Source of the DNA: Bryobacterales bacterium
GTDB lineage: Bacteria; Acidobacteriota; Terriglobia; Bryobacterales; Bryobacteraceae
DNA: 46,684 nucleotides
Reading direction: 5' to 3'
NCBI GenBank assembly: GCA_025463005.1
Contig: JAOAPR010000081.1
Location: forward strand, 1 to 46,684
Both the position numbers and the translations under genes were made by a program. Under the pieces are notes generated by a model. That model was not told the DNA's origin. It was given only the letters and a program-made list of their open reading frames with translations, and ran no database searches. Positions 1 through 8,159 of the stretch are shown in pieces. Within the stretch, counting starts at the first letter, position 1. The number at the start of each line of letters is the position of its first letter.

Positions 1-825
1 ATCACCGACGAGTTCCTCGAACCGATCACCATTGTTGACGCCCGCAATGAACCGGTCGGACTGATTCGCGAGGGCGATGCTTGTGTGTTCTTCAACTATC
101 GCGCCGACCGCGGCCGTCAGATGACCCAGGCGCTGGTCGAATCGACCCTGAAGGTCCATTTCACGACGATGACGCAGTACGATAAAGCGTTCGCCGTGCC
201 ATTCGTGCTGGCGCGTGAGCATCCCAATAACATTCTGGCTAACGTCATGGGGGCAGAGCATTGGAAGAACCTGCGCGTTGCCGAGACCGAGAAGTACGCG
301 CACGTCACGTACTTTTTTAATGGCGGCAACGAGAAGCCCTACCCCGGAGAAGAGCGCGAACTGGTTCCGTCGCCCAAGGTGGCGACCTATGATCTCAAGC
401 CCGAGATGAATGCGGAAGGAATTACGGAAGTGGTGGTCAAAGCCATCGAGAGTCAGGGCTTCGACATTGTCGTTATGAACTACGCGAACGCCGACATGGT
501 CGGGCACTCGGGAAAGATGGAGCCCACGGTGCGCGCGGTGGAAGTCGTCGACGCCGGCCTAGGCCGGATCTATGCGGCGCTCCGGCGCGCGGGCGGCCGC
601 TGGATCATCACGGCCGATCACGGCAATGCCGAAACCATGATTGATCCGGTGACGAAGGGTCCACACACGTACCACACTACGAATCCGGTCCCGTTCATCG
701 TAGTGGATGAGGAGAAACGTCCGCTTCGTTCCGGCGGCGCGCTGCAGGATATCGCTCCGACTGTACTGGGAATGCTGCATGTCGCGCAGCCCAAGGAAAT
801 GACGGGTCAGGATCTGCGGAAGTGA
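1..825 (+). CDS. gpmI: 2,3-bisphosphoglycerate-independent phosphoglycerate mutase, C-terminal part
   Basis: The reading frame is open from base 1, so this is the C-terminal 274 residues of a gene that starts outside the window. The enzyme interconverts 3- and 2-phosphoglycerate in glycolysis in the cytosol and uses two metal ions. Visible family signatures are TDEFLEP near the start, [10 protein letters not shown] (bases 91-120), [14 protein letters not shown] (478-519), the metal-binding ADHGNAE (613-633) and [11 protein letters not shown] (664-696), followed by the usual C-terminal [10 protein letters not shown] stretch. The family is about 510-550 residues long, so roughly half is missing. 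The stop overlaps the GTG start of the next small gene by four bases. Motif identity makes the call firm. Confidence 0.96.
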   Translation: MTDEFLEPITIVDARNEPVGLIREGDACVFFNYRADRGRQMTQALVESTLKVHFTTMTQYDKAFAVPFVLAREHPNNILANVMGAEHWKNLRVAETEKYAHVTYFFNGGNEKPYPGEERELVPSPKVATYDLKPEMNAEGITEVVVKAIESQGFDIVVMNYANADMVGHSGKMEPTVRAVEVVDAGLGRIYAALRRAGGRWIITADHGNAETMIDPVTKGPHTYHTTNPVPFIVVDEEKRPLRSGGALQDIAPTVLGMLHVAQPKEMTGQDLRK

Positions 826-1097
826 CCGTAACTCGCAAAATCATTGTCGTCTTGGCCGCACTTTTTTCGATTTCTGCAGTGCTGTTTGTAGTTCAGGGAG
901 GTTTTGGAGGTGGTCACGGCCGATTCGACTGGTTCATCGGGATTGTGGGACTACCGTGGATCCTGTTGCCGTGGCCGGAAGGTTTCGTAAACTTCGAGCC
1001 AGTGTGGCTGTTGGCCGCTCCGTTTCTAATAGATATCCTATTGGTTCTTGGAATCGCGAAGATTGTGAAACTTGCGAGGGGGCAGGGTCGCGGATAA
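822..1097 (+). CDS. small membrane protein, unknown function
   Basis: The start is GTG, overlapping the gpmI stop in the pattern GTGA, which suggests translational coupling. The 91-residue product has a hydrophobic segment at about residues 6-26, a glycine-rich turn, and further hydrophobic stretches at about 33-45 and 60-80, ending in a basic tail (KLARGQGRG). It looks like an inner-membrane protein with two or three spans and no recognisable catalytic motif. I do not recognise the family. It is kept as a gene because of the overlap and the clear membrane pattern. Confidence 0.6.
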   Translation: MTVTRKIIVVLAALFSISAVLFVVQGGFGGGHGRFDWFIGIVGLPWILLPWPEGFVNFEPVWLLAAPFLIDILLVLGIAKIVKLARGQGRG

Positions 1098-1112
1098 GCT
1101 CTTAAGAACCTG

Positions 1113-1976
1113 TCATTGCCGCTCGAGCCTTTGGATCACGTCCAGCACCACGGTCCCAACGATCTCGAGGCTCTGCGCGCTCAGCTTGTCCATGGTGTCT
1201 TCGTCGGTGTGCCACGGCTCGTAGTCGAAATCGATCAGGTCCAGCGCAGGGATGCCGCGCTTGAGGAACGGCATGTGATCGTCTTCGATAGTGATGGCTT
1301 CATCGACGAAGTAAGCTTTGTAGCCCAGGTCCGACGCGCTGCGCCACACCAGTTGCCGCAGCTTAGCATTCGAATTCTGCTCTTGCTTGATGTTCAGGTG
1401 CTTGTCGCCGATCATGTCGACATTGATCAACCCTTTAATCTTCGCGGCGGTGCCATCCTTGAACCATCGCTCGGCCAGGTGGCGGCTGCCGTACAGGTTG
1501 TCGTCGCCCGCCCACTCGGTCCGCACGGCCTCCTCGCCGTCCAGCCAGACCAGGTAGACGTCATCGGTCCGAGGCTGACCGGCCAGCACGCGGGCGAGCT
1601 CCAACAGGAGCCCGGTGGACGATCCGCCATCGCTCGCGCCCACAAACTTCCGGCCTGGAAACAGCTTGGTATCGTAATGCCCCGTGATCACCACCGTCTT
1701 TCCGCTTTTGCCTGGGAACCTGGCGATGATGTTCTTCATCGCGATGGGACCCTTAGGAGTCTGCGGGGTGAACGCGTCTTCCGTCACCTGGCACTTGCAC
1801 GTCTTGAGCTGCGTGAGAATGTACGCCTGCAACTGGTGATTCGCATCCGAGCCGGATGGCCGCGGACCAAAGGCGACGGCATGGCGGGTGAACTCAAGTG
1901 CGGACGTCCCGGAGACGCCGGCGGCGGATACCGCCAGGGGCAAAAACGCGATCAGGAAGGCTTGCGCGCGGAACAT
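1113..1976 (-). CDS. secreted glutaminyl-peptide cyclotransferase-like M28 metallohydrolase
   Basis: The product is 287 residues and starts at the ATG at 1976, which gives a clean signal peptide (MFRAQAFLIAFLPLAVSAAG). A longer open frame upstream only shadows the neighbouring methyltransferase. Motifs in order are GPRPSGSDAN, GHYDTKLFPGRKFVGASDGG, WLDGEEA, NLYGSRHLAERW, NVDMIGD and WHTDEDTMDKLS. The HYD-FVGA-D and DGEEA-YGSRHLA patterns are those of animal-type glutaminyl cyclases, whose single zinc is bound by Asp, Glu and His, more than of ordinary M28 aminopeptidases. The inferred role is N-terminal pyroglutamate formation on exported proteins; a plain M28 peptidase is the alternative. 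It overlaps the upstream methyltransferase by 25 bases and is last in a leftward cluster. Confidence 0.85.
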   Translation of the reverse strand: MFRAQAFLIAFLPLAVSAAGVSGTSALEFTRHAVAFGPRPSGSDANHQLQAYILTQLKTCKCQVTEDAFTPQTPKGPIAMKNIIARFPGKSGKTVVITGHYDTKLFPGRKFVGASDGGSSTGLLLELARVLAGQPRTDDVYLVWLDGEEAVRTEWAGDDNLYGSRHLAERWFKDGTAAKIKGLINVDMIGDKHLNIKQEQNSNAKLRQLVWRSASDLGYKAYFVDEAITIEDDHMPFLKRGIPALDLIDFDYEPWHTDEDTMDKLSAQSLEIVGTVVLDVIQRLERQ

Positions 1977-2641
1977 ATATATCCCAGTGTAAAAGACCGG
2001 TCGCGATCGAGCGGGTCGAGCAGCGGCAGCACCAGCGCCGGCGGCGCAAAAAACACCGCGGCGACCAGCATCAGAGGCCCGGGAAAGAATTGCAAGGCGT
2101 TCAGCAGCCGCCGCGCGATCAGCCTGAAAATGCCCCCGACGGGCTGGATCGAAATCTCGGAAAATCCGGCTTGCCGCAGCAGGTGATCGAGCGCATAGCG
2201 CGTAAACCGCCCGTAATCGTGCGGCTGCTGGTGCTCCTCCCATTGCAGCGGCGCGACCAGCAGCAATCGGCCCCCGGGCGTTAGTGCGCGGCTCAGCTCG
2301 CAGAGTACGCGGGCCGGATGCAGAACGTGCTCCAGCGTGACGATGTTGATGGCGGCCTCAAACGTGCCGTCGGGGAAGGGAAGAGCCTCCAGGTCACCCA
2401 GCACGTCTAAACCTAAGTAGTTCCACGAGCGATCGCCGATGCCCAGATCGAGCCCCAAGTATCGCTGGGCCGCAAAGTGATGCTTATAGTCGCCTTCGCC
2501 CGCTCCGGCGTCGAGCACGCGGGCCCCGCGCGGCAGTTGCTGGGCGAAATTCGCCACAGAGTCCTCGATGGCCGCTTCGAAATGCATCACGTAGCGCGCC
2601 ACCGGACCCGGCATCAGCGATCGCAGGTGGTGGTAGATCAC
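1952..2641 (-). CDS. class I SAM-dependent methyltransferase
   Basis: This 229-residue protein has a Rossmann-type methyltransferase core. Motif I is VLDAGAGEGDYKHHF at about residues 42-56, the acidic loop is YLGLDLG, motif IV is AAINIVTLEHVLHPARVL, and motif VI is LTPGGRLLLVAPLQWEEHQQ. The start is GTG at 2641, overlapping the upstream gene stop as GTGA, so translation is probably coupled. The PHDYGRFTRYALDHLL segment is typical of methyltransferases in surface-polysaccharide clusters. Two hydrophobic stretches near the C terminus hint at membrane association. The substrate cannot be read from sequence. The gene sits between a second methyltransferase and the M28 enzyme, downstream of a glycosyltransferase, so a role in glycan modification is likely but inferred. 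Confidence 0.85.
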   Translation of the reverse strand: MIYHHLRSLMPGPVARYVMHFEAAIEDSVANFAQQLPRGARVLDAGAGEGDYKHHFAAQRYLGLDLGIGDRSWNYLGLDVLGDLEALPFPDGTFEAAINIVTLEHVLHPARVLCELSRALTPGGRLLLVAPLQWEEHQQPHDYGRFTRYALDHLLRQAGFSEISIQPVGGIFRLIARRLLNALQFFPGPLMLVAAVFFAPPALVLPLLDPLDRDRSFTLGYICSARKPS

Positions 2642-3633
2642 GGTTTCTTGCGCGCGTCGCTTTTACGAGCTTCGACCATGATGGTCGACCCGGCTCGGCA
2701 CACTGCTTCGAGCAGCGTAAATGGCGCGGACGCAGCCACCAGGGCCGCGTACAGCAAGTCCTTCCACAGGCGTTGCCGAGGTGTTTCGGCGACCCGCCGG
2801 ACGCGCCGGGCCATCGGATCGAGTTTGGGCGCGAGACTGGTGGCCAAGCCCGCAGGATTGTCGCGCAGCGAAAAATGCTTGTGCCGCACTACCTCAAATC
2901 CGCAGTTCTCGAGCAAGCGGTCCAGATCGGAGGCGCGGAAATCGGTGAGATGACGCGGGACGTCGATTCCGCTCCAGCGCTCGCCGAGCAAAAGAAATTG
3001 CCAGCAGGCGGCGTTGGGCACCTGAACAATCAGGCGTCCCTCCGGCATCAGTAGTTCGTGCGCCGCGCGCAAGTAGCTGGCCGGATCATAGAGGTGTTCC
3101 AGGACGTGAAACATGGTGACGGCAGCGCAGCTCCCTGGAGCGAACGGCGCCTGCGAAAGAGTTGCGCATACCGCGGGAACTCCCGCGCGCGACCACGCCG
3201 CGTGCGCGGCATCCACGGAAAAATCGAGGCCGGCCACCGGACCCGTCCGCATGACAGCGCCGCGCTCCGCCAACATCTGGAGGAACAAGCCGCCTCCGCA
3301 GCCTGCGTCCGCGATAATTCCCTTGGCCTCGGATTCGCGTAGCGCCCGCTCGACGAAGTGCAGATGATCGCGCAGAACGAACCGGCGATACCGTTGTTCC
3401 AGACGATCGACCGCAGCCGGCTCCGGCACGTACCAGTAATCCGGTGGATAAAACCGTTGCAATTCGTCCGGGGCGGGCTTCGGGTACAGGCGGATCAGGC
3501 GGCAGGAGGCGCACTCCACTACCTGAAAGATACAGTCGGTGGTGCCGTACAACCGGTCCGTCGCTCTGAAGAGTTCACGGATTTCCGTGTGGCCGCAGAC
3601 AGGGCAATTGTGTTCGGACCTTAGTTCGCCGAT
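2638..3633 (-). CDS. SAM-dependent methyltransferase with N-terminal zinc ribbon; start codon uncertain
   Basis: The conserved region begins with a zinc-ribbon-like CPVCG...CASC module, followed by a methyltransferase core: IIADAGCGGGLFLQML, AGLDFS, AAVTMFHVLEHLYDPASYL and LLMPEGRLIVQVPN. This is the family that methylates sugars or lipids in surface-polysaccharide clusters. No ATG, GTG or TTG lies near the start of the homologous part. The open frame continues about 280 bases into the glycosyltransferase gene, where its translation is low-complexity and clearly a shadow. A GGGAG sequence stands eight bases before an in-frame ATC at 3633, which I use as a tentative start. A rare start codon, a start inside the upstream gene, or a sequence error are all possible. 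The product is about 331 residues. Confidence 0.8.
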   Translation of the reverse strand: MGELRSEHNCPVCGHTEIRELFRATDRLYGTTDCIFQVVECASCRLIRLYPKPAPDELQRFYPPDYWYVPEPAAVDRLEQRYRRFVLRDHLHFVERALRESEAKGIIADAGCGGGLFLQMLAERGAVMRTGPVAGLDFSVDAAHAAWSRAGVPAVCATLSQAPFAPGSCAAVTMFHVLEHLYDPASYLRAAHELLMPEGRLIVQVPNAACWQFLLLGERWSGIDVPRHLTDFRASDLDRLLENCGFEVVRHKHFSLRDNPAGLATSLAPKLDPMARRVRRVAETPRQRLWKDLLYAALVAASAPFTLLEAVCRAGSTIMVEARKSDARKKP

Positions 3634-4676
3634 TCGGAAAGCTCCCGCAGCCCGATCCGGTTCGCCAGCAGCAGTTTGCGGATTTGCCGTCCGCTCAGTC
3701 TGCGCTTCTGGCTCAGGGCTCGCCGCTTGCGGAGCATGCCCGGGATCATCGGGGTCGCCTGCGCCATTCCGCGCAGGAGGGCCAGCGCTGCCGTGAACTT
3801 CCCGCCCATTCCCGGATAGTGGCGCATCTCTCCCCGGTTGCGGACCGCTGCCCACATTCCCGCCCCGATCCTCGCCAACAGATAGGCGCCGTTCACCCAC
3901 AGCAAACTCCAAGGAAACAGCTTTACGGCCAGCAGAACGCGATTACGCTCAATCAACGTCAGCCGGCGGGCGGATCCAATCCCTAGGGTGGCGCCCCGGT
4001 GATGCCGCACTACGGCATCGGGGGTGTACAAACATCGCCAGCCTGCCCAGCGGGCCCGCAGGCCCAGTTCGGCGTCATCGGCGTACGCGAAAAAATCCTC
4101 GTCGAATCCGCCAATGTCCTCTAGCATCGCACGCCGGTACATAGCTGCGCAGCCATCCGGCCAAAGCACCTCCTCCATCCGGTTGAACTGGCCGCGGTCG
4201 GTTTGGCCGGACCCCCTGCCGCGGTTTTGTCCGTCGGGATAAATGAGGTGGCCGCACTTGTCGATCTTCGTGGGATCCTCCCACACCAGGACCTTAGATG
4301 CCGTCATTCCGACGTCCTCGCCTTGCCGAATCGCGAGTTCTAGGGCCTCCAGCCAGCCTGGCTCGGCTTCCGCATCGTTATTGAGCAACGCTACCAGCGC
4401 GGCGTTTGTGGCTGCAATTCCCTGGTTATTGGCGGCGCAGAAGCCTAAATTCACCGGGTTAGCAATCAGACGGAGCTGAACCGGGTAGCGCTTCGCCATC
4501 TCTTCGACGAGAGCAGGAGAGCCGTCCGTGGAGCCATTGTCGACCACGATCACTTCGAAGGAACGGTGACTCTGTCGGGCCAGCGAATCGAGGCACGCCC
4601 GGAGCAATTCTTTACGATTCCAGTTTGTGACAACCACCCCCACTACTGCGTCAGATTTTTGGGGGAACAAATTCAC
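3621..4676 (-). CDS. glycosyltransferase family 2 (rhamnosyltransferase-like)
   Basis: The 351-residue protein has a GT-A fold signature: VVGVVVTNWNRKELLRACLD at the N terminus, VIVVDNGSTDGS, ANPVNLGFCAANNQG, the metal-site-like LLNNDAE, and the acceptor region GGFDEDFFAYADDAELGLRARWAGW. Proteins of this type transfer sugars, often rhamnose, from nucleotide donors to growing polysaccharides at the inner face of the cytoplasmic membrane. A hydrophobic stretch (about 250-275) and a basic C terminus suggest membrane attachment. It is the first gene of a leftward group with two methyltransferases and diverges from the RodZ-like gene, with a 66-base AT-richer gap between them that probably holds both promoters. 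Confidence 0.9.
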   Translation of the reverse strand: MNLFPQKSDAVVGVVVTNWNRKELLRACLDSLARQSHRSFEVIVVDNGSTDGSPALVEEMAKRYPVQLRLIANPVNLGFCAANNQGIAATNAALVALLNNDAEAEPGWLEALELAIRQGEDVGMTASKVLVWEDPTKIDKCGHLIYPDGQNRGRGSGQTDRGQFNRMEEVLWPDGCAAMYRRAMLEDIGGFDEDFFAYADDAELGLRARWAGWRCLYTPDAVVRHHRGATLGIGSARRLTLIERNRVLLAVKLFPWSLLWVNGAYLLARIGAGMWAAVRNRGEMRHYPGMGGKFTAALALLRGMAQATPMIPGMLRKRRALSQKRRLSGRQIRKLLLANRIGLRELSESAN

Positions 4677-4742
4677 GGAATGATGTATTATAGTCCTTCA
4701 GGGTAAAGTCCTGGAACTCCAAAGCCGAAAGTAAATGTAGTT

Positions 4743-5633
4743 ATGACCTCCGTTGGAAGCATTCTCCGGAGCGCACGCGAGCGCCACGGCCGAGGTGTAG
4801 CAGAGATCGCCGGTGAACTCTGCCTCACGCAGCATTACTTACTCGCCATCGAAGATGACGACGTAAAGAGCCTGCCAGGCGTTTTCTTCTATAAGAATTT
4901 CGTTAAGCAGTATGCCGCAATCGTCGGAGTGAACGAAGCCGAGCTTCGCGCGGGCGTCGACGCTCTGACCGCGGCTGCCGAGGAACCGGTTTTGCCGGGA
5001 GCATTGGCGCAATCGCCAGTACGTCCGATGGACCCGATTGTCGCCGACAATAATCGCCGCTACTTTGCCAACGCCAGACTAGGGGTCTCTGTGGCCGGCC
5101 TCGCGGCGGCACTGCTGGCTTGTTCAGGCTTCTATGCGTGGTGGAGCCGGCCCGCCCAAGCGGCTGCAACCGCGCGCCGGACGCCGCCCCCAATGATCCA
5201 ACCGGCGCCACCCTCCCTGCCGGTGGTTTCAACTGTTGTTCCCGTGCCTGCGGTTTCCACACCGACGCAGAATCCCGCCGCTGAGACAGCGCCCGTTAAA
5301 GTGACCGCCGAGGCGCTAACGCAGACGACTGTCGACGGAATCAATCACGTAGTCCTGAATCTCTCGGCCACCGAGAAGACGTGGCTCTCAATCACCAGCG
5401 AGGGCAAGCGCCTTTTCTCCGGGTTTCTGGAGCCCAGCCAGACCAAGACGCTCACCGGACTCGAAGTCGCGCGAATGACTGTCGGGAATGCGGGCGGAAT
5501 CGAAGTTCGTCTGAATGGCAAGCCGATTGGGCCGATCGGGAAGAGCGGGCAGGTCCGCGTGGTGGTATTCACGCCGGATAATTTCCAAGTGCTGCCGCTA
5601 GAGACTCCTGTCCTGGCCAGCGAAACGCTGTAG
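4743..5633 (+). CDS. RodZ-like helix-turn-helix membrane protein (HTH_25/DUF4115)
   Basis: The 296-residue protein has the RodZ layout. An N-terminal helix-turn-helix (GSILRSARERHGRGVAEIAG ... YLLAIEDDDVKSLPGVFFYK) covers residues 5-60, a single membrane span is at about 116-138 (LGVSVAGLAAALLACSGFYAWW), then a Pro/Ala-rich linker, then a C-terminal DUF4115 beta domain (EKTWLSITSEGKRLFSGFLE ... VRVVVFTPDNFQVL). In model bacteria RodZ links MreB to the cell-elongation machinery. The family membership is clear, but whether this copy is the cell-shape protein is inference. It is transcribed away from the glycosyltransferase cluster. Confidence 0.88.
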   Translation: MTSVGSILRSARERHGRGVAEIAGELCLTQHYLLAIEDDDVKSLPGVFFYKNFVKQYAAIVGVNEAELRAGVDALTAAAEEPVLPGALAQSPVRPMDPIVADNNRRYFANARLGVSVAGLAAALLACSGFYAWWSRPAQAAATARRTPPPMIQPAPPSLPVVSTVVPVPAVSTPTQNPAAETAPVKVTAEALTQTTVDGINHVVLNLSATEKTWLSITSEGKRLFSGFLEPSQTKTLTGLEVARMTVGNAGGIEVRLNGKPIGPIGKSGQVRVVVFTPDNFQVLPLETPVLASETL

Positions 5634-5653
5634 TCCGGCTAAAACCGGCTGCC

Positions 5654-6535
5654 CTACCTTTTCTCTGTAACCGTCACAGGTTGATCCAAACGGAAGCTGA
5701 TCTTTGTCTCCGCGGGTAGCACCGCGGGCTTTCCACGCGTCGCTGCGACCACTCCGCCTCCCGCCGCACCGCCCGTGGCAGCTCCGATCGCCGCACCTTT
5801 ACCCCCTCCGGCAATCGCACCAATGGCGGCTCCGATGGCTGCCCCGATACCGACCTTTTCCGTGTCCTCGGTCTTCGAAGCTGGCCCTTCTTTCTCAAAA
5901 CGCCCGGTGCGAAGCTCCAGTTTCTGCCCGTCCGATGTCATCAGGCTGGTGAGTTCCAGCGAAAGGTGAGCCAGACCTCTGACGCGCCCCGCTTCCACCG
6001 CATCTACCAGGCGTCCGGTGGCGCGCGCTCCTCTTTCGGCGATCACCAGGCCGTCCACCACCAGCGGCTGGTCGAGAGTGGCGAAGAAAGTGTCGCCTTG
6101 TTTGCTGCGCTCGGTCGATATCGATTCGCCCAGCCGCACCGTCAGCAGTGTGCCACTCGCGATCGTGACTGAACGCGGCTGCGGAGGCTCGGGTCTGGTC
6201 TCAACGGGGGCGGGAGCCGGTACCGGCGTTGCTACGGGACGCGGTTCTGGTGCAGGAGGAGCCTCCTCTACCTTCGTTTGTTCGACCGGAGCGGGTGCCG
6301 GGGGCGCAGGTACAGGTGCAACCGGTTTTTCCACGGCGGCTACGGTCTTCTTTTTCGATGGGGGTTTCGTTGCCTGAATAGTGGTTGCCTCGGGAGCAGG
6401 GGCTGGCGCCGCCACTGGCGCGACTGCGGCGACCGGCTCCGCCTCCACTTTCGCGGTCCGGTGTGACTGGACGTAAAACACGGCCGTGGCCGCCAGTAGG
6501 CCACCCAAGAATCCCAGCAGAAGTTTCGAATTCAT
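5654..6535 (-). CDS. membrane-anchored Pro/Ala-rich protein with glycine-zipper segment
   Basis: The 293-residue protein begins with a hydrophobic anchor (LLLGFLGGLLAATAVFYV, residues 5-22). A long Pro/Ala/Val/Lys linker to about residue 125 probably spans the periplasm, TonB-fashion. A beta-rich part follows (SGTLLTVRLGESISTERSKQ). Near the C terminus is a Gly/Ala-rich stretch (IGAAIGAAIGAIAGGGKGAA, about 230-250) resembling glycine-zipper membrane segments of outer-membrane lipoproteins. The final LPAETKISFRLDQPVTVTEK matches the ends of similar acidobacterial proteins. An envelope protein is likely; no enzymatic motif is visible and the precise role is unknown. It converges with the RodZ-like gene. 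Confidence 0.65.
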   Translation of the reverse strand: MNSKLLLGFLGGLLAATAVFYVQSHRTAKVEAEPVAAVAPVAAPAPAPEATTIQATKPPSKKKTVAAVEKPVAPVPAPPAPAPVEQTKVEEAPPAPEPRPVATPVPAPAPVETRPEPPQPRSVTIASGTLLTVRLGESISTERSKQGDTFFATLDQPLVVDGLVIAERGARATGRLVDAVEAGRVRGLAHLSLELTSLMTSDGQKLELRTGRFEKEGPASKTEDTEKVGIGAAIGAAIGAIAGGGKGAAIGAATGGAAGGGVVAATRGKPAVLPAETKISFRLDQPVTVTEKR

Positions 6536-6620
6536 GTCCGCCTCCCTCTAATTCTTAAACGTGCCTTCCGCCTGGGGAGTTTCGGCGCATGTAACCTCAA
6601 GACGCTAAAATAGATTCATA

Positions 6621-7625
6621 ATGTTCCCGCGCGGGTTCCAGATCGGAGCCACTCAAATACAGCCGGCGACCGTGCTTGCGCCCATGGTGGGGGTCACCGA
6701 CACCGTGTTCCGCCGCATGATCCGGGCCCAGGGGGGATGCGGTCTCATCATGACCGAGTTCACCAGCTCGCATGGCGTTGTTGCGACGTCCAAGTCCAGT
6801 CGCCCCACGCGAGCGTTCCGCTATTTGTACTTCGACCCCGAGGAGCATCCCATCTCCGCTCAGCTCTTTGGGTCCGATCCGCAGGTGATGGCCGATGCCG
6901 CGCGTTACTGTCAGGATCTGGGCTTCGATCACGTCGACATCAACTTCGGATGCCCGGTGAAGAAAGTGGTCCGGTGTAACGGCGGCTCGGGCCTGCTGCG
7001 CGATCTACCTTTAGTCGAAAGACTTCTCCGCGCGGTGAAGTCGGCGATTTCCATCCCGCTGACGATGAAATTTCGCGCGGGCTGGAATGACAAGGAATTG
7101 GTCAATGTGCAGATGGCCAAGCTAGCCGAAGATTGCGGTCTGGCGGCGATTGCGCTTCACCCGCGCACGCGCGAGCAGGGCTATAGCGGCCACGCCGATT
7201 GGACGCGCATCGCCGAGGTGAAGGCGGCGGTGAAGATCCCGGTAATCGGCAACGGCGATATTCTCACGCCCCAGGACGCGGTCCGCATGGTGGAAGAAAC
7301 CGGCTGCGACGCTGTGATGATCGGCCGCGCGGCTTCATCGAATCCCTGGATCTTCCGCCAGATCTCGGATTACATCGCCACCGGCACTTACGAAACGCCC
7401 TCTGAGACCGCCCGTTACGAAATTATGCGGCGCTATTACATGATGCTGCTCGCTCACCAGTCGCCGGATGCTGTGGGAAAGATGAAGCAGTTCGCCACCT
7501 ACTTTACGCACGGCGTTCGGAACGGATCCAAGCTGCGCGCCGACATTTACCAGGCCACTGAATCCACGGGAATCCTGGACCTGGTGGATGCCTTCTTCGA
7601 GCGCGAGCTGTTGCATACGGTTTGA
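6621..7625 (+). CDS. dusB: tRNA-dihydrouridine synthase
   Basis: This 334-residue flavoenzyme reduces specific uridines of tRNA to dihydrouridine in the cytosol using FMN and NADPH. The sequence shows LAPMVGVTDTVFRRMIR near the N terminus, INFGCPVKKVVRCNGGSGLL with the catalytic Cys of GCP, FRAGW, HPRTREQGYSGHADW, IPVIGNGDI for phosphate binding, and GCDAVMIGRAASSNPWIF. Length and motif order are normal for DusB. The ATG at 6621 has a weak upstream ribosome site. Its stop overlaps the TTG start of rnhA by four bases, so the two genes are probably cotranscribed and coupled. Confidence 0.95.
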   Translation: MFPRGFQIGATQIQPATVLAPMVGVTDTVFRRMIRAQGGCGLIMTEFTSSHGVVATSKSSRPTRAFRYLYFDPEEHPISAQLFGSDPQVMADAARYCQDLGFDHVDINFGCPVKKVVRCNGGSGLLRDLPLVERLLRAVKSAISIPLTMKFRAGWNDKELVNVQMAKLAEDCGLAAIALHPRTREQGYSGHADWTRIAEVKAAVKIPVIGNGDILTPQDAVRMVEETGCDAVMIGRAASSNPWIFRQISDYIATGTYETPSETARYEIMRRYYMMLLAHQSPDAVGKMKQFATYFTHGVRNGSKLRADIYQATESTGILDLVDAFFERELLHTV

Positions 7626-8056
7626 AACACGTTCAGCTCATTACAGACGGGGCCTGCCTGGGCAATCCCGGGCCCGGAGGCTGGGCTTGCATCCTGCGCT
7701 ACAACGGCCACAAACGCGAGCTGGTCGGATCAGCGCCGCACACCACCAACAACCGCATGGAGCTGACCGCCGTTATCGAGGGTCTGAAGGCCTTGCGGGA
7801 GCCGTGTGAGGTGGAAGTGATCACCGATTCCGAGTACGTCAAGAACGGGATCACCAAGTGGATCCACGCCTGGAAGCGCAACGGCTGGAGGACCAGCGCG
7901 AAAAAGCCGGTCCAGAACCAGGATCTCTGGGAGGAGCTCGATCAGCAGGTCGCGCGGCACAAGATCCTTTGGACCTGGACCAAGGGCCACGCCGACCATG
8001 AGGACAACAATCGAGCGGATGAGTTGGCCGCTCTCGCGGCGCGTCAACAGGTATAG
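7622..8056 (+). CDS. rnhA: ribonuclease HI
   Basis: This 144-residue enzyme cleaves the RNA strand of RNA:DNA hybrids. All catalytic residues are visible: D9 in ITDGACLGNPGPGGWA, E47 in TTNNRMELTAV, D69 in VITDSEYVKNGI and D133 in NNRADELA, plus the conserved H123 of KGHADHEDNN. The start is TTG at 7622, inside the dusB stop, in the pattern TTGA. Length matches bacterial RNase HI without extra hybrid-binding domains. Confidence 0.97.
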   Translation: MKHVQLITDGACLGNPGPGGWACILRYNGHKRELVGSAPHTTNNRMELTAVIEGLKALREPCEVEVITDSEYVKNGITKWIHAWKRNGWRTSAKKPVQNQDLWEELDQQVARHKILWTWTKGHADHEDNNRADELAALAARQQV

Positions 8057-8159
8057 GGCCTGTTGTAGCGGTTGGCGCACAGCTGTGATGGGCGCGCGCA
8101 ACCGCCCTGCTGCGTAATCATAAAGTTAGCCGTGGAAGACCGCGTGCCAGCTTTCGAGC

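Noticed and set aside
1116-2186. Rightward open frame opposite the M28 enzyme
   Set aside because: It lies antisense to zinc-ligand motifs and reads as low-complexity protein.
5634-5653. Rho-independent terminator between the RodZ-like gene and its convergent neighbour
   Set aside because: CCGG-CTAAAA-CCGG gives only a four-pair stem and no U tract.
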